A stretch of 64,000 bases of DNA from Candidatus Fredericiella danica (lineage in GTDB: Bacteria > Chloroflexota > Anaerolineae > Caldilineales > Caldilineaceae), in assembly GCA_016713335.1 (NCBI GenBank), contig JADJPH010000019.1:55796-119795 (forward strand), read 5' to 3'. Within the stretch, counting starts at the first letter, position 1. Each line of letters opens with the position of its first letter. This document shows positions 36,863 to 47,442 of this stretch, one piece after another. The translations under genes and the position numbers were made by a program. A model generated the notes under the pieces. The model had not been told where the DNA came from and did no database searches. It was given only the letters and a program-made list of their open reading frames with translations.

Positions 36863-38066
36863 ACGGGTGACAGCAACTGCGATTCTAGTGCTACAAGATG
36901 GCACGATCTTTACGGGCGAGGCGTTTGGTGCGGCGACCACCGTCGTCGGCGAGGTGGTCTTCAACACCAGTCTGACCGGCTATCAAGAGGTGATCACCGA
37001 TCCATCTTACCGCGGCCAGATGGTGTGTATGACGACGCCCCACATCGGCAACACAGGCATCAACGCTGAGGATATTGAAAGCGACCGCCCTCAAATTGCG
37101 GCATTTATCGTGCGTGAGGTAAGCCCGGTCGTCTCCAATTGGCGCGCCAATGAGACGCTACCGGCCTACCTGGCGCGCCACGGCATCCCCGGCATCAGCA
37201 ACATTGATACGCGTGCGCTCACGCGGCGGCTGCGCGAACAGGGTGTACTGCATGGTGCACTCTCCAACGACGGTCGCCACAGTGTCGATGATTTACTGCG
37301 CATGGCGCGCACCTGGGAGGGGCTGGATGGCCGGGATCTCGTGCGCGAAGTGACCTGCCAATCACCCTATCAATGGGTGGATGGAACGCGGGTGGAATGG
37401 ACACCGGTTGCCGCCGGCGGGCAAACGGACGAGACCGAAGCCGATCGGCAGACGCCGGCAGCGGGCAACGATGCGCCACTCGTCGTAGCCTACGATTTTG
37501 GCATCAAACACAACATCCTCCGCCGGCTCACCAGCCACGGCTTACGCGTGACCGTTGTGCCGGCCGGGACCTCCGCCGCAGAAGTCATGGCATTGCACCC
37601 TGATGGCATCTTTTTGAGCAATGGCCCAGGAGATCCTGCAGGCGTGCCCTACGCCGCAGCTGCGGTGCGTGAGTTGCTGGATAGCCACATCCCGATCTTT
37701 GGCATCTGTCTGGGTCACCAGATCATCGGTCTTGCCCTGGGTGCACGCACCTACAAACTGAAGTTTGGCCATCATGGTGGCAATCAGCCGGTGAGTGATG
37801 TAGATGCGGCCAACGTTCAGATTACTGCGCAGAATCACAATTATGCAGTAGATGCGGACACACTCCCCGCGCGCGCCCTGGTCACACACCGTAACCTGAA
37901 TGACGGCACCGTCGAGGGCATGCGACTGGTGGACGAACCCATCTTCTGCGTGCAGTACCACCCCGAAGCCAGCCCCGGTCCGCATGATGCGGACCTGCTT
38001 TTTGCCCGCTTTGCCGCCCAGGTCAATACGCACGCCAATGCGCAGCGTACCCACCGGGTTGCATAA
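36852..38066 (+). CDS. carA: Carbamoyl-phosphate synthase small subunit
   Basis: The subunit releases ammonia from glutamine and passes it to CarB for carbamoyl phosphate synthesis, feeding arginine and pyrimidines. The ATG at 36852 overlaps the end of the GNAT gene by 11 bases; GTG at 36867 is an alternative start. The N-terminal CarA domain is visible in GEVVFNTSLTGYQEVITDPSY. The class I glutaminase domain has the nucleophile in IFGICLGHQII and the His/Glu pair in QYHPEASPG. Total length of about 404 residues is slightly longer than usual because of a Glu/Asp-rich linker near residue 190. No carB is seen in the window. Confidence 0.95.
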   Translation: MTGERVTATAILVLQDGTIFTGEAFGAATTVVGEVVFNTSLTGYQEVITDPSYRGQMVCMTTPHIGNTGINAEDIESDRPQIAAFIVREVSPVVSNWRANETLPAYLARHGIPGISNIDTRALTRRLREQGVLHGALSNDGRHSVDDLLRMARTWEGLDGRDLVREVTCQSPYQWVDGTRVEWTPVAAGGQTDETEADRQTPAAGNDAPLVVAYDFGIKHNILRRLTSHGLRVTVVPAGTSAAEVMALHPDGIFLSNGPGDPAGVPYAAAAVRELLDSHIPIFGICLGHQIIGLALGARTYKLKFGHHGGNQPVSDVDAANVQITAQNHNYAVDADTLPARALVTHRNLNDGTVEGMRLVDEPIFCVQYHPEASPGPHDADLLFARFAAQVNTHANAQRTHRVA

Positions 38067-38123
38067 CGTTCGGATGGGCGCTCGTAAAGAAATCGCCTCG
38101 CCCGCATATCAAAAGGAATTTGC

Positions 38124-39125
38124 ATGATGACCGCCACGAGTCTACTTTCGGTTGTTAAGAATACGGCGCTGCTCTTTCCCGGTCAGGGAAGCCAACATGT
38201 GGGCATGGCGCACGAGTTGGCTGACGCCTATCCGGTCGCCCGCCAGACGCTTGCGGAAGCCGACGAGATCCTCGGCTTTGCCTTGAGCAAACTGATGTTT
38301 GACGGCCCTGAGGAGGTGCTCACCGACACGATTAATGCGCAGCCGGCCCTCCTGGCGGCAAGCATTGCTGCCTTACGGTCAATTGAAGCGGAACTGGGAA
38401 CCCAGACCGCACCGGCAGCCCCCGGCGAGGGGGTGTATGTTGCCGGCCACAGCCTGGGCGAGTACACCGCGCTGGTGGCCGCCGGCAGTCTGAGCTACGC
38501 CGACGGTCTGCGCCTTGTTCGTGAGCGTGGCCGGCTCATGAAAGAGGCCGGCACGCAGAAGCCGGGCATGATGGCCGCGGTGCTCGGACTTGATGAGGCG
38601 CAAGTCGCCCGCGTCTGTGCGGAAACGACCGTGGCCGGGGGCATTGCCCAGGTCGCCAACGACAACTGCCCCGGGCAGATCGTGATCTCCGGCGACCCAA
38701 GCGGGATGTCCGCCACCATGGCCGCGTTAAGTGCGGCCGGCGCCAAAAAGGTGGTGCCACTTGCGGTAAGCATTGCTGCGCACAGCCCGCTGATGAAGCC
38801 CGCTGCAGTCGCATTGCGCGCCGCTATCGATGCCACGCCGGTGCAAGCGCCGGCCGTTCCCATCCTTGGCAACACAAGCGGTGCGCCTCTCACCGAAGTT
38901 GCCGCCATCCGCGACGAACTGAGCAACCAGTTGACGGGCAGCGTCCGCTGGACCGCAACGCTACAATGGCTTGCGGATGCCGGTGTGACCAGTTTTGTCG
39001 AAATCGGACCGGGAGAAGTATTGTCCGGTCTTGTGAAACGCGTGGCGCGTGGGGCGACACGCATCAATCTGAGTCAACCGGAGGCCATCCGCGCTTATGT
39101 CGCGGGATTGCGGATAGTTGACTAG
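38124..39125 (+). CDS. fabD: Malonyl-CoA-ACP transacylase
   Basis: FabD moves the malonyl group from CoA to acyl carrier protein in fatty-acid synthesis. Motifs include the N-terminal LLFPGQGSQHVGMA, the serine nucleophile in VAGHSLGEYTALVAAG, the Arg in LVRERGRLM and the catalytic His in VSIAAHSPLMKPA. The length of 333 residues is close to normal. AAAAGGAATTTGC precedes the two ATG codons; 38124 is taken. fabG follows after a 60-base gap, and FabD/FabG pairing supports the call. Confidence 0.95.
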   Translation: MMTATSLLSVVKNTALLFPGQGSQHVGMAHELADAYPVARQTLAEADEILGFALSKLMFDGPEEVLTDTINAQPALLAASIAALRSIEAELGTQTAPAAPGEGVYVAGHSLGEYTALVAAGSLSYADGLRLVRERGRLMKEAGTQKPGMMAAVLGLDEAQVARVCAETTVAGGIAQVANDNCPGQIVISGDPSGMSATMAALSAAGAKKVVPLAVSIAAHSPLMKPAAVALRAAIDATPVQAPAVPILGNTSGAPLTEVAAIRDELSNQLTGSVRWTATLQWLADAGVTSFVEIGPGEVLSGLVKRVARGATRINLSQPEAIRAYVAGLRIVD

Positions 39126-39185
39126 GCCCCTACGCGGTATAATGGGCCAACTTAACTGGCCTTGTTGAGAATAGGTAAATTGAGC

Positions 39186-39938
39186 ATGGTGATTGATCTG
39201 ACCGGAAAAGTAGCGTTAGTGACAGGCAGCGGAAGTGGGATCGGCGCCGCAATTGCCAAGGAATTGGCGGCCGCCGGCGCCAAAGTTGCCGTTCACTACC
39301 GTGGCAACGCCGCCGGCGCGGAAGCTGTAGTCGCGCAGATTCGCGAACAGGGGGGCACGGCGGCTCTCTTCAAGGCCGATGTTTCCGACACAGAGCAGGC
39401 CGTCCAATTGGTCAAGGCCGTCCAGACCGAACTCGGCGGGCTCGATATCCTGGTCAATAACGCCGGTACAACGCGCGACACCCTCCTGATGACCATGAAG
39501 GAAGAGGAATGGGACGTGGTCATCGATACGAATTTGAAGAGCGTCTACGCCATGAGCAAGGCCGCGATGCGTGGCATGCTCCGCCAAAAGTGGGGGCGAA
39601 TCATCAATATCACGAGTGTGGTGGGTATCTCTGGGCAGGCTGGTCAGGCCAACTATGCGGCCAGCAAGGCGGGCATCATTGGCTTCACCAAGAGCCTTGC
39701 CCGCGAAATTGCAAGCCGCAACATCACCGTCAATGCGGTGGCGCCGGGCTTTGTGCCGACACAACTCACCGATGTGCTGACGGAGGAGCAACGTGCGGGC
39801 ATTTTGGCCAATACGCCGGTAGGACGAATGGGCGCACCCGAAGAGATTGCCTGGGCCGTCCTCTTCCTCGCAGCAGATCGATCGGCATTCATCACTGGTC
39901 ACGTCCTGAGCGTGGACGGCGGTCTGGTGATGGGGTAA
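39186..39938 (+). CDS. fabG: 3-oxoacyl-ACP reductase
   Basis: This 250-residue short-chain dehydrogenase reduces beta-ketoacyl-ACP with NADPH. The cofactor motif is VTGSGSGIGAAIA, with NNAG at LDILVNNAGTTRD, the catalytic Ser in INITSVVGISG and the YxxxK pair in ANYAASKAG. The ATG at 39186 matches the family start (MIDLTGKVALVTG-like), so it is preferred over an earlier in-frame codon at 39162. It lies directly after fabD, which makes FabG more likely than other SDR activities. Confidence 0.93.
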   Translation: MVIDLTGKVALVTGSGSGIGAAIAKELAAAGAKVAVHYRGNAAGAEAVVAQIREQGGTAALFKADVSDTEQAVQLVKAVQTELGGLDILVNNAGTTRDTLLMTMKEEEWDVVIDTNLKSVYAMSKAAMRGMLRQKWGRIINITSVVGISGQAGQANYAASKAGIIGFTKSLAREIASRNITVNAVAPGFVPTQLTDVLTEEQRAGILANTPVGRMGAPEEIAWAVLFLAADRSAFITGHVLSVDGGLVMG

Positions 39939-39952
39939 GCCAACAAAGGCAG

Positions 39953-40498
39953 ATGACCATGTCTGAAGATGTTGAGAGTGAACCGGTAGGCGCCGGTGCA
40001 CCAAAGCGAAAACCAAGGGCTCCAGATCAAGCCCACCTTGAACACATCCAGCAACGCCAACTGGCGCGCCAACTGGCGATTCAAGCCCTCTTTGAGGTGG
40101 ACAGTGTCGGGCATTTACCTGGTGATGTCGTTGATGCCCGGCTCTCCAATCCACTGCCGAGTGAGAACGGGGACGACCCCGAAGTGCCGGTCAGCGAGGA
40201 AGCATCCGGTTATCTACGATGGCTGGTCGCCGGCGTCATCACCAACCGCGGTGAACTGGATGCCATGATCGCCCACTATGCACCAGAGTGGCCGGTGGAC
40301 CAGTTGGCCATCATCGACCGCAATGTGCTGCGCCTGGCGCTCTTTGAAATTGGTGCACATGGCGTCGATGCGCCGGCCAAAGTGGTCATCAATGAGGCGG
40401 TCGAACTCGCCAAACGCTTTGGCAGCGACAACAGCCCGCGCTTTGTGAACGGTGTGCTGGGTTCGGCGTTGAATGAGGTGCAGCACAAGCGCTTCTAA
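39953..40498 (+). CDS. nusB: Transcription antitermination factor NusB
   Basis: NusB binds boxA RNA with S10 in the antitermination complex for rRNA transcription. The family pattern is visible in RQLARQLAIQALFEVDS, VDQLAIIDRNVLRLALFE and AKVVINEAVELAKRFGSDNSPRFVNGVL. The frame extends far upstream inside fabG, but a start at ATG 39953 or 39959 gives a plausible N-terminus. The product has about 181 residues with a non-conserved acidic/proline-rich extension of about 30 residues before the NusB fold. It sits 14 bases after fabG and 2 bases before the Tat gene. Confidence 0.92.
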   Translation: MTMSEDVESEPVGAGAPKRKPRAPDQAHLEHIQQRQLARQLAIQALFEVDSVGHLPGDVVDARLSNPLPSENGDDPEVPVSEEASGYLRWLVAGVITNRGELDAMIAHYAPEWPVDQLAIIDRNVLRLALFEIGAHGVDAPAKVVINEAVELAKRFGSDNSPRFVNGVLGSALNEVQHKRF

Positions 40499-40500
40499 CC

Positions 40501-40989
40501 ATGGACAGCTTCTTCGGGATTGGCATTTTTGAGTTGGTGATGATTGCCGTCATTGCGCTGATCGTCATGGGACCCGAGCGTCTGCCCGGTGCGATGCGCG
40601 AGTTGGCGAAGTACATGAAGCAACTGCGGGCAATCTCGAGTGAATTTCAAAACCAGTTCAGCGATGAGCTGCAAATGCTGGACGAAATCAACCCCAAGCG
40701 CATCTTCGATAGTACGTTGGATACAAAACCGAGCCCGGCCACGCGCACCAATGCCACCGGCAAAACGCCAACCCCGGCCATTGGTGGGGTTGCGGCAAAA
40801 CCTTTGGCAGGGTCTTCCCAGGCGCCGGTGAACACGATCCTGCCGCCGCCAGTCGCTGAGGCGCCGGTGGATTCCCCCGCGACGCCACCGCTTCAATCGC
40901 CCACTCCCCTGGCTGCGCCCACGGCAAATCCTGCCGCAGAGGATTCTCCGCAACTCGGTCACAATGGAGGGGCGGAGGCGCAACAGTGA
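40501..40989 (+). CDS. Twin-arginine translocase subunit TatA/TatB
   Basis: The N-terminus is one membrane helix (GIFELVMIAVIALIVMGPERLPGAM) with the Tat hinge glycine-proline and an amphipathic helix after it. The remaining about 100 residues are Pro/Ala-rich and probably disordered. The length of 162 residues and the ERLP motif fit TatB slightly better than TatA. tatC begins within its last bases. A Tat pathway matches the twin-arginine-like signal on the S66 peptidase at 22605. Confidence 0.9.
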   Translation: MDSFFGIGIFELVMIAVIALIVMGPERLPGAMRELAKYMKQLRAISSEFQNQFSDELQMLDEINPKRIFDSTLDTKPSPATRTNATGKTPTPAIGGVAAKPLAGSSQAPVNTILPPPVAEAPVDSPATPPLQSPTPLAAPTANPAAEDSPQLGHNGGAEAQQ

Positions 40990-41747
40990 GCGCCGAGCGA
41001 ACGCGCTCTATTGAAGAGAATCGCATGGGCCTCATGGATCACCTCCGTGAGCTGCGCACGCGGTTGATGTGGATCGTGGGCGCCCTCGTCATTGGGACAC
41101 TGATCTCCATGATCTTTGCGACGCCGCTGCTGGAATTCATTCTCCAACCGTTGACCGCGCTTGGCGCAAAACCAGTGGCCATTGGTCCCACTGACACCAT
41201 CACGGTCTTCTTCAAAGTTAGCATTACCGCCGGCGCCATGTTGGCGATGCCGGTGATTCTCTATCAGGTCATTGCCTTCATTGCACCCGGGCTTTATCCC
41301 AACGAGAAGCGAAACCTGATCCTGCTCATCCCTGGGGCGATGCTCCTCTTTGCCATCGGCGTTGCCTTTGCGTATTTTTTGTTGGTGCCGGCGGCCGTCC
41401 GCTTCCTGCAGGAATTTCTGGGCGACATCATTGCGCAAGATTGGACGATCGATCGCTACATCAGTTTCGTCACGCGCATCGTGTTCTGGATTGGTGTGGC
41501 CTTTGAAATGCCGTTGGTGGTTGCTTTCCTCGCGCGCGCCGGGATCGTGAGTGGGCAGGCTTTGCTTGGGTTCTGGCGGCAGGCAATCGTGATCATTGCC
41601 GTCATGGCCGCCGCAATTACCCCAACCGTCGATCCGGTGAACATGAGCCTGGTCATGGCGCCGTTGATTGTGCTCTACGGCTTTAGCGTGGCACTGGCCT
41701 TTTGGCTCTACAAGCCGCGTGTCCCTCGCGACTTCAGCCAGGAATAG
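40986..41747 (+). CDS. tatC: Sec-independent protein translocase TatC
   Basis: TatC is the receptor for twin-arginine signal peptides in the cytoplasmic membrane. The GTG at 40986 overlaps the TatA/B stop. The 253-residue product has the conserved N-terminal GLMDHLRELRTRLMW, the FFKVSITAGAMLAMPVILYQ region, APGLYPNEKR with the conserved Glu, and six hydrophobic helices. Gene order TatA/B-TatC confirms the identity. Confidence 0.95.
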   Translation: MSAERTRSIEENRMGLMDHLRELRTRLMWIVGALVIGTLISMIFATPLLEFILQPLTALGAKPVAIGPTDTITVFFKVSITAGAMLAMPVILYQVIAFIAPGLYPNEKRNLILLIPGAMLLFAIGVAFAYFLLVPAAVRFLQEFLGDIIAQDWTIDRYISFVTRIVFWIGVAFEMPLVVAFLARAGIVSGQALLGFWRQAIVIIAVMAAAITPTVDPVNMSLVMAPLIVLYGFSVALAFWLYKPRVPRDFSQE

Positions 41748-41767
41748 TCCATTCCTTTCGAATATAA

Positions 41768-41977
41768 ATGACGGATCGTTCGACGCTGATCGCAAGAAAG
41801 CATGAGGTCCGGCGCAGAATCGAAAGCTTGCGGCGGGAGTTGGTGCGGTACGAAAACGCCGCCGATCCCAGACGGAATCGGCGGCGCATCGGGCAGATAG
41901 AACGTGACCTTGAACGCTTGCAGGCGGAAGAATTCGACTTGCGGGTGCAGATCGACCGCTCCTCGAACCAAGCCTAA
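41768..41977 (+). CDS. Small coiled-coil hypothetical protein
   Basis: This 69-residue highly charged protein lacks cysteine and membrane segments and shows heptad-like spacing of Leu and Arg throughout (VRRRIESLRRELVRYENA, RIGQIERDLERLQAEE). It is 20 bases after tatC and could be co-transcribed. No family is recognised. A short coiled-coil role is all that can be said. Confidence 0.6.
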   Translation: MTDRSTLIARKHEVRRRIESLRRELVRYENAADPRRNRRRIGQIERDLERLQAEEFDLRVQIDRSSNQA

Positions 41978-41994
41978 GTCAATCTAGCGTCTGC

Positions 41995-43752
41995 TTACGC
42001 CTTGCCTGCGTTTTGCTCCTTCTGCGCGTTGATCTTCGCCATCTCCTCGTCCAGTAGCGTGCGCCGGAAGACCTTGCCGACCTGGGACTTTGGCAATTCT
42101 TTACGGAACTCGACCGCAGCGGGCACCTTATAGGGCGCCAATTTTTCCTTGCAGAAGGTGCGGATCTCTTCCTCAGTCGCCGTATGCCCTTCCTTGAGCA
42201 CGACAAAGGCCTTGACGGTTTCGCCACGCTTGGGGTCTGGCACGCCGATGACCGTGGCTTCCATGACCTTGGGGTACATGAAGAGCACTTCTTCAACCTC
42301 ACGCGGCACGATGTTGTAACCGCCGGCAATGATCAAATCCTTCTTCCGGTCGATCACATAGAAATAACCGTCCTTGTCCATCCTGCCGATGTCGCCGGTG
42401 TGAAGCCAGCCGTCCGGGTCGATGGTCTTGGCGGTCTCCTCAGGGTTGTTGTAGTAACCCTTCATGACCTGCGCTCCCCGCGACACGATCTCACCCTCTT
42501 CGCCAACGCCCAGGAACTTGTATTGTCCGTTATCATCGGGTTCGAGCGACACAATGGCACATTCCGTGCTCGTAATGGGCAGCCCGATCGACCCCGTGCG
42601 CACCTGGCCGAAGATCGGATTGGCAACCGTGACGGGCGACGATTCGGACATGCCGTAGCCCTCGACCAACTTGCCGCCGGTCAATTCCTCAAACTTCTGA
42701 GCAACTTCAATCGGCAACGCGGCGCCGCCACTGAGGCACGCCTTGATACTACGCAAATCGTAGTCGGTCACCTTGGGGTGGTTGATGACCGCAATGTACA
42801 TCGTCGGTACGCCAGGGTAGACCGTGATCCGCTCGTGGCTGATCACTTCAAGGATGTGTGACGTGTTGCGAGGGTCAGGCACGACGACCAGCTCGCCGCC
42901 GAGGGCCAGACAGAAGAGCATGCCCACGGTCATGCCGTAGACATGAAACGCCGGCAGCGCCAGCAACAACTTCTCATCGCCCGGCACCAGCGAAGGCACC
43001 CAGGCCACCAATTGCGTGGTGTTCGCCACCAGGTTGCGGTGGGTGAGTTCCGCGGCTTTCGGGATGCCCGTGGTGCCGCCCGTGAACTGGAAGACTGCCG
43101 TGTCTTTGGACGGGTCAATCGGTGTGGCCGGCGCCTTGGTGGGCGCATTCGCCATCAAATCCTTCATCCAGTAGGCGCCGGGCTTCAGCGTGACATCCTT
43201 CATCATGCCGCCGGCCTTCACCTGTTTCGCCACCGACCTCCGGAAAAGACTTCCAACATAATCCGGCACATCCGTCAAAATGATGTTCTTGATCGCAGTC
43301 TGGGGTTGGATCTCCAGGACGCGATCATACAACCCGCTCAGGGTGATGATCGTCTCGACTCCGGAATTCTTCATCAGCGGGCCGAGTTCGTGCGCCGGGT
43401 AGGTGGGATTGGTGTTGACGACGATGGCGCCGGCCTTGAGGATGCCGAAATAGACGATTGCTTGCTGCGGCAAATTGGGGAGCATGATCGCTACCCGGCT
43501 GCCCTTCACCACACCCAATTTGCCGAGTGCAGCCGCAAACTGATCGCTCCGCCGGTCAAGATCGCGATAGGTCAGCTTTGCTTGCACGGCCAGCCCCATG
43601 GGCAGGTACTTGAGCACCATGCGCACCGCCACTTTGCTGGGGTACTTGGCCGCAGCATCGGTAACCAATTGCTGCACGGGGGTGTTTGGAATTTCGACGG
43701 TGGTAGACACACCCTTCTCATAGTTGGCTAACCAGGGATGCGTGGAGGGCAT
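41995..43752 (-). CDS. fadD: Long-chain fatty-acid-CoA ligase (AMP-binding)
   Basis: The 585-residue enzyme activates fatty acids as acyl-adenylates and then acyl-CoA. AMP-binding motifs are present: the P-loop-like FQFTGGTTGIPKAAELTH, VEGYGMSESSPV, WLHTGDIGRMDKDGYF and DRKKDLIIAGGYN. The catalytic Lys of the C-terminal domain is expected in FRKELPKSQVGKVFRR. The ATG at 43752 has AAGGAGAACCT upstream. It is divergent from osmC and convergent with the TatC gene group. The substrate chain length is not determinable, and FadD is the general annotation for this class. Confidence 0.88.
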   Translation of the reverse strand: MPSTHPWLANYEKGVSTTVEIPNTPVQQLVTDAAAKYPSKVAVRMVLKYLPMGLAVQAKLTYRDLDRRSDQFAAALGKLGVVKGSRVAIMLPNLPQQAIVYFGILKAGAIVVNTNPTYPAHELGPLMKNSGVETIITLSGLYDRVLEIQPQTAIKNIILTDVPDYVGSLFRRSVAKQVKAGGMMKDVTLKPGAYWMKDLMANAPTKAPATPIDPSKDTAVFQFTGGTTGIPKAAELTHRNLVANTTQLVAWVPSLVPGDEKLLLALPAFHVYGMTVGMLFCLALGGELVVVPDPRNTSHILEVISHERITVYPGVPTMYIAVINHPKVTDYDLRSIKACLSGGAALPIEVAQKFEELTGGKLVEGYGMSESSPVTVANPIFGQVRTGSIGLPITSTECAIVSLEPDDNGQYKFLGVGEEGEIVSRGAQVMKGYYNNPEETAKTIDPDGWLHTGDIGRMDKDGYFYVIDRKKDLIIAGGYNIVPREVEEVLFMYPKVMEATVIGVPDPKRGETVKAFVVLKEGHTATEEEIRTFCKEKLAPYKVPAAVEFRKELPKSQVGKVFRRTLLDEEMAKINAQKEQNAGKA

Positions 43753-43832
43753 AGGTTCTCCTTAGTTTTTATGTTGGTTGGCAGGTGGCGTACAGCACGC
43801 TTGTGCATGCAAAGGAGACGGATCTGCGAAGC

Positions 43833-43841
43833 ATTATACCA
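43833..43841 (-). promoter_or_regulatory. Extended -10 element for the acyl-CoA ligase gene
   Basis: On the minus strand TGG is followed by a perfect TATAAT (43838-43833), an extended -10 type element. The -35 position 17 bases upstream is a poor TGCAGA. It would start transcription about 85 bases ahead of the ligase ATG at 43752. Confidence 0.5.
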
Positions 43842-43849
43842 CACCTCCT

Positions 43850-43878
43850 TTGACATCTGCATGTCGCGATCATATACT
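43850..43878 (+). promoter_or_regulatory. Near-consensus sigma70 promoter for osmC
   Basis: TTGACA at 43850-43855 and TATACT at 43873-43878 are separated by 17 bases. The start is expected near 43885, about 68 bases before the OsmC-family ATG at 43953. It is back to back with the ligase promoter. Confidence 0.75.
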
Positions 43879-43952
43879 GGGGCGATTATGGGTTGACTAT
43901 AAAAGCGATGACCCAAACAAGTTGTAAGAAAAATTCAATTTCGAGGTGAATA

Positions 43953-44375
43953 ATGGGGATTGCGCGCGTAAAGTTGATTGAAGGCAAGACATTCCTTGCC
44001 ACCGATGCCTACGGGCATGCGACATTGCTGTCCACCGGCGAAGGCCCCGGCGTCAGCCCGATGCAGATGCTGCTGCTCGGCGTAGGCGGCTGTACTGCCA
44101 TCGATATGGTGGACATTCTAACGAAGCAGCGCCAGCCGCTCGAAGATCTTGAAATCGAGATCAGCGCCGAACGCGCCCAGGACTATCCAATGGCCTATAC
44201 CAAGATGCACATCCACTATATCTTCTACGGCGCCGGGCTCGACCCCCATAAGGTGGAACGTGCGATCGAACTCAGTGTTGAAAAGTATTGTGGCGCCCAT
44301 GCGACCTTAGCGGCCGGCGTGGACATCACGCATGATCACGAAATTCGGGCGAAGGTGATCGCCGCGGCAGCATAG
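43953..44375 (+). CDS. OsmC/Ohr-family protein
   Basis: This 140-residue protein has the OsmC layout. The peroxidatic cysteine is expected in LLGVGGCTAIDMVDIL, and the second in VEKYCGAHATLAAGVDI. OsmC-family enzymes are thiol peroxidases for organic hydroperoxides, although this YhfA-like branch is less studied. GAGGTG lies upstream of the ATG, and a near-consensus promoter is found 75 bases upstream. A thioredoxin-containing gene follows after 24 bases, which would suit redox recycling. Confidence 0.9.
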   Translation: MGIARVKLIEGKTFLATDAYGHATLLSTGEGPGVSPMQMLLLGVGGCTAIDMVDILTKQRQPLEDLEIEISAERAQDYPMAYTKMHIHYIFYGAGLDPHKVERAIELSVEKYCGAHATLAAGVDITHDHEIRAKVIAAAA

Positions 44376-44399
44376 TTTAACGACTGATCGGGGGGAGGC

Positions 44400-45617
44400 G
44401 TGGCAAGCGAACAACCGAACGACTCACTTCAGACACCGCTGGTTGCGCTGGTCGATCGCACGTTGCACGCACTGAACGACGCCGACGCTGCTGCTGCGGT
44501 GCAGCGCGTGCAAGCGATTCGCGAAAAGGAAAAGGCAACGTCCGACGATGCACTCGTCGAACGGCTGATCAAGCAGAAGACGCTGCAAGCCGGTGCGGTC
44601 GGCGCAGTGACATCGGCGGCCGCACTGATTCCCGGTCTAGGCAGCATCACCGCCTTCACCCTGGGCGTGGCGACTGATGTCGGTGTGACCTTGCGCCTGC
44701 AATCCGAGCTGGTGCTTGAGATTGCCGCCGTGCGCGGACACACCCTGACGGGTCCTCAGGGGCGCAACGCCCTGCTGATCGTCACCGGCGTCAACATGGG
44801 CACGGAGCAGGTTGTGTCACAGGCCAGCCGTAAACTGGCGCAGGAGGCAGCGGAACGCCTGGCCGGGCGGGCGTTTGCCAAGGCAATCCCCTTCTTTGGG
44901 ATCGCCATCTCCGCGGCGGCCAATATCATTACCACCTACATCATTGGCCGTCGTGCCGACGCCTATTTCCGCCTCGGCCCTGAGGCAGTGGGCGACTGGA
45001 ACGAGAGTGTGCGCGCAAGCACCGGGCTTGACGAGCGCAAATTGCTCGCATGGTTGGAAGAGACGCTTGCCGGTGTCGGCCCGATGTTGATGGTTGGAGC
45101 CGCGCGCGCGTCCAAGATGCGGCAGGCGCGCTCTGGCAGCGCCTACAACGCAAGCCCAAAGCCGGACCGCCGGCTGTTGTCTAAACGGGGTGCCACGATG
45201 TTCGATAAATTTTTCAAGTCATTCGGCGGCAAGCAGGATAAGCCGGCCAAAGACACTGCAGCCAGTAATGCTGCCCGCAAGCCGCCGCCGGTGATCGATG
45301 TCACCGACGCGGACTTCGCAGCGCAGGTCATGGGGAGTGAACTGCCGGTGGTTGTGGACTTTTGGGCAGACTGGTGTGAACCGTGCCGTGTACTCTCGGC
45401 CTACGTCGGTTTTCTTGCGACAGATTATGAGGGTAAATTGCGCGTGGCCGCGCTTGACGTCGACGAAAACCCCGACACGCCGGCTCACTACAGCGTGATG
45501 GGGTTGCCGACACTGCTTTTTCTACGCAATGGCCTGGAAGTAGACCGTATCCTTGGCGTCACTTCTTATGATGAGATCAAACGACGTGTAGATCGGATCC
45601 TCAGCGTTCCAAGCTAG
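44400..45617 (+). CDS. EcsC-like domain fused to C-terminal thioredoxin domain
   Basis: The 405-residue frame starts at a GTG behind GGGGGAGG. Residues 1 to about 255 contain hydrophobic EcsC-like helices (AGAVGAVTSAAALIPGLG, AKAIPFFGIAISAAANIITTYIIG). Residues about 300-400 are a thioredoxin fold with the active site DFWADWCEPCRV and the cis-Pro in VMGLPTLLF. An internal ATG at 45199 (MFDKFFKSFGG) could start a separate thioredoxin, so the fusion may be natural or result from a lost stop. Linkage to OsmC fits a redox role. EcsC-type proteins are membrane-associated, but no clear signal peptide is present. Confidence 0.75.
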   Translation: MASEQPNDSLQTPLVALVDRTLHALNDADAAAAVQRVQAIREKEKATSDDALVERLIKQKTLQAGAVGAVTSAAALIPGLGSITAFTLGVATDVGVTLRLQSELVLEIAAVRGHTLTGPQGRNALLIVTGVNMGTEQVVSQASRKLAQEAAERLAGRAFAKAIPFFGIAISAAANIITTYIIGRRADAYFRLGPEAVGDWNESVRASTGLDERKLLAWLEETLAGVGPMLMVGAARASKMRQARSGSAYNASPKPDRRLLSKRGATMFDKFFKSFGGKQDKPAKDTAASNAARKPPPVIDVTDADFAAQVMGSELPVVVDFWADWCEPCRVLSAYVGFLATDYEGKLRVAALDVDENPDTPAHYSVMGLPTLLFLRNGLEVDRILGVTSYDEIKRRVDRILSVPS

Positions 45618-45651
45618 GGTGATCGACACATTATCAGTTCGGAGTCCTGTT

Positions 45652-47433
<1,782 letters not shown>

Positions 47434-47442
47434 GGTACCGCA

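Noticed and set aside
39108..39143. Promoter before fabG (TATAAT at 39138)
   Set aside because: The best -35 match (TTGACT at 39118) is only 14 bases away and others are too far, so the element is not convincing.
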